From Ignavibacteria bacterium UBA7675 (GTDB lineage Bacteria > Bacteroidota > Ignavibacteria > Kapaibacteriales > UB7675), in contig DLHF01000075.1 of assembly GCA_002483085.1 (NCBI GenBank), positions 1-64,000 of the forward strand: 64,000 bases of DNA, in the 5' to 3' direction. Both the position numbers and the translations under genes were made by a program. This document shows, in pieces, positions 52,991-61,200 of the stretch (its first letter is position 1; each line of letters begins with the position of its first letter). Below the pieces are notes generated by a model, which did no database searches, was not told where the DNA came from, and saw only the letters and a list, made by a program, of their open reading frames with translations.

Positions 52991-53317
52991 ATGAATAGAA
53001 TAAACCACTTCCGCACGCTCACAGAAGCGATGGAAAGCTTTCGTACACGGGGCTACAATAGCGAATACACAGCAGGCGAAGCCGGGCTGATATTGGTAGA
53101 GTCAGGCGTGGTTTATCAGCCAGAAGAATTGACAATTGTGGAACATCACCGCTTCGAGGGCGACTCCGATCCGAGCGATATGGCGGTGATCTACGCAATA
53201 GAAAGTAATGATGGACTAAAAGGGTATTATATCGACGCCTTTGGCGCATATTCCGATCCACTATCAGCCGATCTGCTGAAACGCGTGAAAATTCACGAGC
53301 AAACCGATCAGCAATAA
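52991..53317 (+). CDS. Small conserved protein often mislabelled PRPP synthetase
   Basis: A 108-residue protein. The ATG at 52991 has GAGGT five bases upstream; an ATG at 52979 is less likely. The pattern TEAMESFRTRGYNSEYTAGE, FEGDSDPSDMAVIYAIES and DAFGAYSDPLSADLLKRVKI matches a short family common in Bacteroidota whose members are sometimes named phosphoribosylpyrophosphate synthetase although far too short. Function is unknown. It is a single gene ending at a bidirectional terminator. Confidence 0.8.
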   Translation: MNRINHFRTLTEAMESFRTRGYNSEYTAGEAGLILVESGVVYQPEELTIVEHHRFEGDSDPSDMAVIYAIESNDGLKGYYIDAFGAYSDPLSADLLKRVKIHEQTDQQ

Positions 53318-53360
53318 TAAAAAATTAACTGCAACCGGACATAAATTTCAGGGACGAACG

Positions 53361-53386
53361 AAAAAGGGCACTTCGGTGCCCTTTTT
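53361..53386. terminator. Bidirectional UUCG-loop terminator
   Basis: AAAAAGGGCAC-TTCG-GTGCCCTTTTT serves both converging genes. Confidence 0.92.
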
Positions 53387-53446
53387 GTTTTGTAGTACGC
53401 AGTAGTGCTGTGTCGAGTACAGCTCGCGCCGCAGGTAGCTCTATAG

Positions 53447-53860
53447 CTATGCCCGGGTTTCGCCCAACTGTACGATACTGCTAAATTCTTCGGGGGTAAG
53501 AGGCATAACCGAAAGCCGCGTATGGCGCAGCAAAGGAACGCTGGCAAGGCTTTCTTCTTGCTTGATTCTGCTCAATCCCACGGGCTTTTTCAGCGCTTTT
53601 ACTGGCTTGATGTCTACCGCTACCCAGCGAGCGTCGTCGATGGTTGGGTCGGGATACGCCTCCTTTGCCACTTCTGCAATACCCACCACTTCTTTACCTT
53701 CCTGGCTGTGGTAAAACAGGACGCGGTCGCCTTTGTGCATCGCCTGCAAATTGTTGCGCGCCTGGTAGTTGCGAACGCCGTCCCAAAATGTGGAACCGTC
53801 CTGCTGTAGTTGCTCCCAGGAATAATGATCTGGTTCGGATTTTACGAGCCAGTAGTTCAT
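53447..53860 (-). CDS. EVE-domain protein
   Basis: A 137-residue protein. MNYWLVKSEPDHYSWEQL, WDGVRNYQARNNLQAMHKGD and VLFYHSQ are characteristic of the EVE (DUF55) domain, which binds modified bases in DNA or RNA. It is a complete single-domain protein. GGAG lies upstream of the ATG. It lies downstream of the giant-protein pair but separated by 92 bases. A role in recognition of modified nucleic acid is plausible, and a methyltransferase is encoded 30 kb away. Confidence 0.9.
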   Translation of the reverse strand: MNYWLVKSEPDHYSWEQLQQDGSTFWDGVRNYQARNNLQAMHKGDRVLFYHSQEGKEVVGIAEVAKEAYPDPTIDDARWVAVDIKPVKALKKPVGLSRIKQEESLASVPLLRHTRLSVMPLTPEEFSSIVQLGETRA

Positions 53861-53952
53861 ACGGGGTCTCCGCTTGTGTGTACTCTATGGCGCGTGCACA
53901 TGTGCTCCACCGGAACAAATCTGCGCGCAATTGTCGAAGCAGCCTACAGCTC

Positions 53953-56900
53953 TTATCCAATGTCGATCACATCTGCATAGACAAGGCGGCGCTCCTGCTT
54001 GAACTGGTTGTACGATGTATTACTGGCCTTGTACACGACGCCGTCGCGGTCGTCGGCCAGAAACAACTCGTATTCCCGAACTACAAGCCTATAGCGACCG
54101 TTATCGCCCGGCAATGCAACCTCGCCCGTCCATACGCCCGGTGTTGTAGCATCAATGCGGTCGAGCCGTATCGCAGCAGCAGGCACCGGCTTCCAAGCTA
54201 ATGCGTCGTCGGACGCCGACGTATTGCGCTCCACGCTTACTTCTACTTCATTGGCTACATGGCCTGCGAGCGAACCGTGATGCACAAAGCCAGCTACAGC
54301 CACAATACGCACGTTCGGCTTTGAGGGATGTGTCGACACCGTAGCAAGCCGGTCGGGTGCGAGCTGCACAAACTCTGCACGCACCACACGCGACAGGTGC
54401 GCGTTGTCCACCGATTTGGGCTGGTAGCGCGCAAGAGCAAGGCGAACAAATGGGAAATAGGTATCGCCCGGATTTATGACAATATCGCAGTACCACAGAC
54501 TGCGGGCAGGGTCGAAAGCAACATCATGCGGCGCTACCGACACCTTGTATTCCGTTGTCATTTCGTCGATGGTAAGGCCACCTCGCGGGCCAACAGCCAG
54601 CGGAAAATGCTCCGAGCGCGGGACATCAGCCGGCAGCGGCTTGTTCAGCCAGATTGGGTCCATGCCCCAACAAGTCTGGTACTGCTGCACAAGCTCGGGT
54701 TCTCCAACACCAAACATTCCTCCTGAGAATGCCTTCATGTTGCCAAACGCCTCCTTTGCAGATGTATCGCGTAGCACCACGCCAAGCTGCTCGCCCTTTC
54801 CCGAAGAATACCACGGGCGATCCAAGTACACTCGCAGGCCATTGCCGCTGCGCGCACTTACTGCTACACTGCCATCTGTTACTTTCTTCCAACCAAAGGT
54901 AGGAACTGCGTACAGTACACGCGGTGCATCGGGGCGCGCCGAGTTGAGGATGTCTACTTTTACGCCCGGCCCAATACGCGAAAGCGGAGTAGTATCTTTG
55001 GGGAAAAATTCTTTGAAGCGCGTTGTACCTATCGCGAAATACGTCACTTCGTGGTACTTCGTATCTCTAAATTCATGGCGCTTTTTCTGCTCCTTTAAGA
55101 CTTCCTGGCCCGCACTCGGCGGCTCGATAAATGCAGTGCTCCACGGCTCGGCCACGGCAGATGGATTGGGCGGCAGATCGAACTTCATATCGAAAATAAA
55201 AGCCTCGGCCTTCGGCCCCGGCTTGTCGTCGGGCTCGGCTTTTGTCACGTCGTCAATCGGGTCGTGCCACTCGGCGTACACGTCGATATGCCCCGTGCTT
55301 TTTACATGTACAGCCGCTTTGCCGTCGAGCGTGGCAAAGGTGTCGCCGATCTCTTTTCCCGGCTTTACTTCAAGGGCGGGATCGAGCAGCGGGCGCTGGA
55401 CAGCGTGTATCAACGTAAGCGTGCGATACGGCGTTATCAGCGAATTGCGGCCAGACGTAGACAGTGTGCGAAGCGATTGAAGAGCAGGAGTGCCCCGCTC
55501 TTCTGTCCACTGCCACATGCCCATTGTTTCTAAGTGCTCAATCGCCGTAAACGACGAGCGAATGCGCACCGTAGCGATGAAGGATTTCGGCAATTGTACT
55601 GTAAGCACGCCCCCGCTGAACGCAGGAGCAGCCTTCCCCTCCTCCAAACGAATGCGAAACGGCTTGTACTTCGGCCAATCGGCAATAGAGCCAAAACTGA
55701 TCTGCGGTATGTGCAGCGGCTTGTTCGTATCGCTGCCGGGCAAGTCGTAGAATGAGCACGCAGCAGTAAGCGCAAACGGGTCGGGCATATACGGCAGCAC
55801 AAGCTCCTCGGCAGGCTCCAATGCGCTTGTCGTTTTTTCGGTATTCGACACTGGAATAGCTACTTCTTTGAATTTCCCACCGTCGAGCTTCTTGATAAGG
55901 TTGTACGTCGCAGCATCAGCTTTCATCGCACCAATTTCCTTGTCGTCGAACATCCCGTGCTGCTCGGCTGTAAGCTGGCTTGTCTTCGGCGGAGCAATAT
56001 GCCGCTCCGATGTTGCAGGCACAGGCGCTACGTCGCCGTCGGCGGCATTGGGCGTGCGTATTACTAGCCGCTCCGGTGCTTCCCCTTCGATGGGCAGCGC
56101 TCGCAGAATAACAACGGGATACACCACCGGCTCGAAGCGGCGGTACCGCTCTGCCCGCGATACATGCGGCGAGGCATCGGGCACGGAATCGAGTGGCACG
56201 CTGTTGCCAGCAAGGTCCACTACACGCGCACGCATGCGGTATTCGCGGTTGAAGCGAAGGCGCGGCAGCGTGCCTTCTACAGGTGTGTAGTCGACTTGGA
56301 TTCTAAAATCGGTCGCAACCGTATTTTCCATGCGCTTGGGCGGGTCGGCGGCACCAGGCGGTGTTTGTACTATCGCTTTTGCCGGACGCGGCACGGCCAA
56401 GCTCCACCCGTCCCATTTGAACAATGTTTCTTGTATCCACATATCGTTGGGTTTGGAACCGTCGGCGGCTTCTGTCGCACCGGGCTGCACAAAACCTTCA
56501 TCGACAATATTATCGAAGCGCACAGCTCCGCCCGCGCCAAACCGATAGGTGCCACTGCGGTAGCACAGCGATTTCCACTTGCCGAGCACCTTGTCGTGGA
56601 TGTCAATGCGGTAGCCACGTACTACATCTTCGGTGTAGAGCGTTGTCTCTTTTGGCCCCGGAGTATTTTTTTCGCGATTAACCAACGCCGTATTGTGCGC
56701 CGCCATGCGCGCAAATACTTGGTTGGTAAGATAAGCCCGCCCTGTTTTCACAAGCGAAAGCCCAGCAGATCGCAGGCTCGACAGCGCTTCCTTCGGCGAC
56801 GTGTCGGGCGCTGAATTCGACGCCTTGCGGAAAAGCGTGTACACGAGGTTCAGCATCTTTAGCCCCGCTCCGTCCACGTCGAGCTGGATCACATCAAAAC

Positions 56901-57918
56901 CACCGCCGCCGAGCTTTAGCAGGCCATCTGCTGTTTCTGGATTGGCAGGGCGCGGGCGTGTGCGAAAGTTCGCACTACTTATCTCGTAGGCTGTCAGAGG
57001 GGAAAAGTTCACGGTTGGCATAGTCGATGCCCACGTAGGTACGACCTGCATCGCCGAACTGGCCGGGATGTCGGCGGTAAGCTGTACTTCGAGGTTCACG
57101 ACAAGCCCAAATTTCGGCAGCATTGCCGGGTAGTCGCCAATGGCAGAAACCGCCTCGTGGAAATCGGGCTTGGGCACAGCAACATCCACTTTTTTTGCAA
57201 GATACTGCTCTTCGGTGGCGTCGTATTCCACAGCGCTGTGCGGGCGGTGGAACATCGACAGCCGGAAAAAGTCAAGAGCCGACTCCGCCGGGCCGGGCGG
57301 CATTGCTCCTTTGCTCATCAGCTTTTGGTAGCGCTCTACGAGCTCGGAATCGTAGTTGCTGAATGGATTGAAATCGCGCGGCGAAGGCACTTTCTTGACC
57401 GACCGATACGCTACATCGCTTCCCGGTAGCTCGGCAGTCGGACGGCTGATATACAGTTCACCAAGCCCTTTTATCAGATCGCGCATCTCGGGAAAATCCT
57501 CCACGGCTTCGGGGTTCACTGCAATGTCCTGGTAGCGGTCGCGTATAAAGTCGTGAAGATTCATCACCGGGTAGGAGTGGAGCCGCTTTGCGCTGAAGTC
57601 TTCAAACTTATACGGCATTACTTTGGTGTGCTCGCTAAACACAGCCTTCCACACCTGCTCATCGTGTTCGGCAATGCGGCGTATATCAGCGTTGTCAATA
57701 GTCTTTGCGCCGAGCTTCAGCGAAAAAGTAGCCGTGGCAATTTTCTGATGCCAGGCTAGCCAGTCCTTGTACTGCGAAAGTTTTTTAAGTGCAGGAACCG
57801 CTTCGTCCGACTGTAAACGCGGAGAAATATAGACTGCAATCCGGAGATACTTTCGCCCACCATCTTCGCGAATGCCATTGGGTAGGGCTGTCCAGACTAC
57901 CGTTTGTTGTAATACCAT
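53953..57918 (-). CDS. Giant protein of unknown function (1321 aa)
   Basis: GGAG precedes the ATG at 57918. There is no signal peptide or membrane helix. The start, LPNGIREDGGRKYLRIAVYI then SPRLQSDE, and scattered phrases (VDLAGNSVPLD, RMRARVVDLAG, VYAEWHDPIDD) indicate beta-sandwich modules. No catalytic motif is seen. The C-terminal 250 residues (LWYCDIVINPGDTYFPFVRL, ending DDRDGVVYKASN ... ADVIDIG) look like a separate domain. It is encoded downstream of the other giant protein, with a repeat-bearing 309-base gap. The two are likely partners. I recall similar uncharacterised giants in unrelated soil bacteria but cannot name a family. Confidence 0.85.
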   Translation of the reverse strand: MVLQQTVVWTALPNGIREDGGRKYLRIAVYISPRLQSDEAVPALKKLSQYKDWLAWHQKIATATFSLKLGAKTIDNADIRRIAEHDEQVWKAVFSEHTKVMPYKFEDFSAKRLHSYPVMNLHDFIRDRYQDIAVNPEAVEDFPEMRDLIKGLGELYISRPTAELPGSDVAYRSVKKVPSPRDFNPFSNYDSELVERYQKLMSKGAMPPGPAESALDFFRLSMFHRPHSAVEYDATEEQYLAKKVDVAVPKPDFHEAVSAIGDYPAMLPKFGLVVNLEVQLTADIPASSAMQVVPTWASTMPTVNFSPLTAYEISSANFRTRPRPANPETADGLLKLGGGGFDVIQLDVDGAGLKMLNLVYTLFRKASNSAPDTSPKEALSSLRSAGLSLVKTGRAYLTNQVFARMAAHNTALVNREKNTPGPKETTLYTEDVVRGYRIDIHDKVLGKWKSLCYRSGTYRFGAGGAVRFDNIVDEGFVQPGATEAADGSKPNDMWIQETLFKWDGWSLAVPRPAKAIVQTPPGAADPPKRMENTVATDFRIQVDYTPVEGTLPRLRFNREYRMRARVVDLAGNSVPLDSVPDASPHVSRAERYRRFEPVVYPVVILRALPIEGEAPERLVIRTPNAADGDVAPVPATSERHIAPPKTSQLTAEQHGMFDDKEIGAMKADAATYNLIKKLDGGKFKEVAIPVSNTEKTTSALEPAEELVLPYMPDPFALTAACSFYDLPGSDTNKPLHIPQISFGSIADWPKYKPFRIRLEEGKAAPAFSGGVLTVQLPKSFIATVRIRSSFTAIEHLETMGMWQWTEERGTPALQSLRTLSTSGRNSLITPYRTLTLIHAVQRPLLDPALEVKPGKEIGDTFATLDGKAAVHVKSTGHIDVYAEWHDPIDDVTKAEPDDKPGPKAEAFIFDMKFDLPPNPSAVAEPWSTAFIEPPSAGQEVLKEQKKRHEFRDTKYHEVTYFAIGTTRFKEFFPKDTTPLSRIGPGVKVDILNSARPDAPRVLYAVPTFGWKKVTDGSVAVSARSGNGLRVYLDRPWYSSGKGEQLGVVLRDTSAKEAFGNMKAFSGGMFGVGEPELVQQYQTCWGMDPIWLNKPLPADVPRSEHFPLAVGPRGGLTIDEMTTEYKVSVAPHDVAFDPARSLWYCDIVINPGDTYFPFVRLALARYQPKSVDNAHLSRVVRAEFVQLAPDRLATVSTHPSKPNVRIVAVAGFVHHGSLAGHVANEVEVSVERNTSASDDALAWKPVPAAAIRLDRIDATTPGVWTGEVALPGDNGRYRLVVREYELFLADDRDGVVYKASNTSYNQFKQERRLVYADVIDIG

Positions 57919-57980
57919 AAATATCTCCGTCGGAAAGAATGAAGCTCTCTAATTTGTCGTGTATTGTACACCTGATAAGG

Positions 57981-58040
57981 TGGCACGGGCGTCTTCGAGC
58001 GCCCGTCGCGTCGCTGTCACCGGTCGCACACCCGGTTGCC
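57981..58040 (-). repeat. Dispersed repeat family 1, copy d
   Basis: Minus strand reads TGTGCGACCGGTGACAGCGA, a spacer GGGCGCTCG, then AAGACGCCCGTGCCAC. GGGCG and CGCCC form a short stem. Confidence 0.8.
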
Positions 58041-58143
58041 GCTGTGCCAAAGTCTACTCGCCACTTCTTATGATCTCTGTCTGTTGAATACATACCCTTG
58101 CTTGCTCTTGCTGCCATCGCAAAGCCAAAGCGCAGGATGGGCC

Positions 58144-58181
58144 GAACTCCACGTGGCGGCTGTGCTGCGCGGTGCAGAGGC
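58144..58181 (+). repeat. Dispersed repeat family 2, copy A
   Basis: GAACTCCACGTGGCGGC, then TGTGCTGCGCGGTGCAGAGG; close to copy D. Confidence 0.75.
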
Positions 58182-58227
58182 TACAGCATGGCCAGCGACC
58201 GAAGCGCCAAGAACCAATACAATCCCT

Positions 58228-61200
58228 CTACGCAAACGCCCGGCAGTATTGCTCCCAGTCGTCGGGCTCTACCAGCTCGTGGAACAGTGGATCGCCTGCT
58301 GAGCCTTTGAACTGGCGCTCGACTGTAAGCGACACAGTTTTGCTGAAGAACAGCACTTCTACTTTTACTTTGAGCGTAGCCTGGCCATACACTTTGCCTG
58401 ATGGCGAAAGATAAGTAAGGCTCATGTAGAATTCCACCGACACGGTGATGAGCCCCAGCACGCTCAGCGAACCACCGCACCGCAAATATCCTTCCAGCAT
58501 AGCTGCATTGGCTTCCATCTTGAAATAAATACCAGCCATGATGTACACACCGCCAGAAGCCACGCCGAGATTGAGCGAAATATTAGCGCCAAATTCAAAC
58601 GCTGCTTCTAATGTCTCCATACCGTCGAGGCCGAGCGCAATCGCAAAAAAGCCACCGCCGCCAAACATCGACACCGTAAGCAGAAACGGGCTTTGCCGCT
58701 CGCAGAACGCAAAGCGAATGCGCATGGGATCGCCGGTAAACGGCAGGTACAGAGCCGCCGAGAACGCGAGGTTTTGCAGGCTGAACATGCCCACTTCAAT
58801 ACTGGGCAACGCGAGGTTGAAGCCGATGCCTACACCGGTCGGCTTCACATCAATTTTGATAAGATCGCCGCCGGTCTTTGGTATCATTTCCTGCAAGGTA
58901 CTTACGAACTTCAGCGGCCCTTCAAACGATATATCGCCGAGCTGGGAATCGACAACGGGCTTGCCCGAGCTGCCCGCTGAGAACGAAAGTTTTTTGAACT
59001 CTACAAGCAAAAAGCTCATAACCGGAGCAATGAGATCAATGCTGAAATTTTCGAGAGTACCCGTAACACTGAACGACGTTTCCGGTGCGGGCAAGAGCTT
59101 TACGCGCAGCTCTGCCATTACCACAAGCGAGGCTTTCTGCGAGCCTCCTGCACGGCTGGCTACAAACAGCGGTTTGGTGGCACTTGGTCCGCTTTTTACA
59201 TCGGGCTTCCACTCATAGCTGACCACAATTTCCTTTGGCACTTTTTTCTCGACATCGGCAGCGTCGTACAGCGTCTGCGTGAGCATTTTCGGCACCTTGT
59301 CGAGCTTGCCGCCGTCTTGAAAATTGTCGATAAGGCTGATAATATCAGCGAGCGTAATCCCGCCGAGAATTTTCGCTTTGCCAAATGCGGTGCTGAAAAA
59401 TTCTGCTGGGTCGAACTGCCCATTCGCTATTTTCCCGGGCGAGGGAACCGAGCCTATCATTGCGCCGAGATCGCCACTGACCGGACCGAGCAGACGCGAC
59501 AATCCTTTTATCGAGAAGTTGGGCGTAATCAGCCCACCGGATTTATCGCCGCTCGAAGCACCGGCAAAATCCACATCGACAGCACCAGCGAGCTTTGCAA
59601 ATACTTCGCCTTTGTTGTGCTCGCCGCCGAGCCCTGTTTTCACATAAATATCGTAGTACTGTATTGCCGTAGGAGCATTTGCGCCTACGAGTGTATCCAC
59701 AGCTTTCAGGCCGATAAACGACTTTTCCATGACCGGATAAAAGCGTGGCTGCTCGGGCGTCTGTTTGTCGGGAATACGAACAGAAAAGAAAAACTCGTTT
59801 GTTTCAAATGTCGTATCGCCCGAGGCTTTTTGCGGCGCATACGCAATTTTCTGTCCGCCCATATTGCGCACGCGGTGCTTTACATTCGCCGCTTGCAGAT
59901 ACTTGGCGCGCACGCTGTCCATCGGCGGCTTGTTGTAGGCGTACTCGCTGTACACCGACACAAACACAAGCGGCATAGAAAATTCCGTGCGCTGGCCTGC
60001 GTAGTCTTCTCCCACCATATGGAACTGAAAATGCTGTCCATTGCACCGCACCCAAAAAGCGTTCATACCATCGACATAGCCATCGCCGCTTGTTTGCGGG
60101 TCTTCGATATTTGGCGTTGTGTGTGTAAGGATATTCACACGGCTGAACGGGAATTCGCGCCCGCGATCCGGGTCGTCGGCGACCGGATAAGTTTTTGTCT
60201 GTTCCCGCACGACAATAAACAGGCGCTGGCGCATATACGCAGCCATATCGCCACGCGGCGTGCGTTGAAATTTCCGTTCGGTAATTTTTACAAGCGATGC
60301 ACGATGACCAAAGGGGAATAAGAATCCTTTGTACACCACGCGCACAAAATGATCGCGAGCCATCGTAGCGCGGTGTGTCCACTCTTCAATGGAAAGACCT
60401 GTTGCCTGCGTGGGCGACCAGTCGCCTTTCGTATTCATCCACACGCCGAGCGTAGAGAGCATAAAGCGTTCGGCTCGAATTGGCAGCGGCTCGAATTTAG
60501 CAGAATCCCGCAGCCGGAAATCGGATGTTACAGCAACGATCTGATGGCGATCCGACTTGGTAAGCGAAGTGCGGAACGGCCATTTGTCGTTCGGACTGGG
60601 TGCAGGCGGCGACTCTGCGAAATCTGGCGACCAGATAGCGCGCAATGTGCGGTAGTACGGATTGTTTTCATCAACACCCGTTTCTGCAAATTCCTTATCG
60701 TCGTCGTCGGCTTTTACGCCCAATCGCGTGTGCCACAGTTCCGTGCGGCCATTGTGTTCTACGGCAGTGCGCGAGTGCGCCCATGCGCCATAGACATTAG
60801 GCGAAAGTATCACGCGGTAAGGCGCTTCAATCGCTGTTTCCGTGGCAGTTGGAGGCGTGGGTTTCGACAGTTTGAAAAGCTGATCAATATCCTCCAAACG
60901 CCTTTTGGGAATGAACTTAGCTTTGCTTTTGGGATCAATCCTGTCGAATACCGACGGGTTGTCTTTCAACATTTTTTCTATGGAAGTGCCACCGGCGAAC
61001 ACACCACCGACTTGCATATCTTTTATCGAGAAGCTGCCAGTTTTCGCGCCGCCACTGGCTGCTGAAGCACCAGCATTCAGAGCTTCCCTGTTCAGAGTAA
61101 TGTCCTCGCCTATTTCGGCTCCGTAGTGGTGATACGCCTGTTCGAGAAAAATGCTGAGGATCACCTCGGCGGGCGGTGGAATAGCATTGGTGGGAACGCT

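Larger units (their letters stand above)
57919..58227. other. Gap between giant genes, holding paired repeats
   Basis: The 309 bases contain family 1 copy d (minus) and family 2 copy A (plus). Read on the minus strand their order and orientation equal those at 36938-37048. No gene is seen. Confidence 0.6.
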
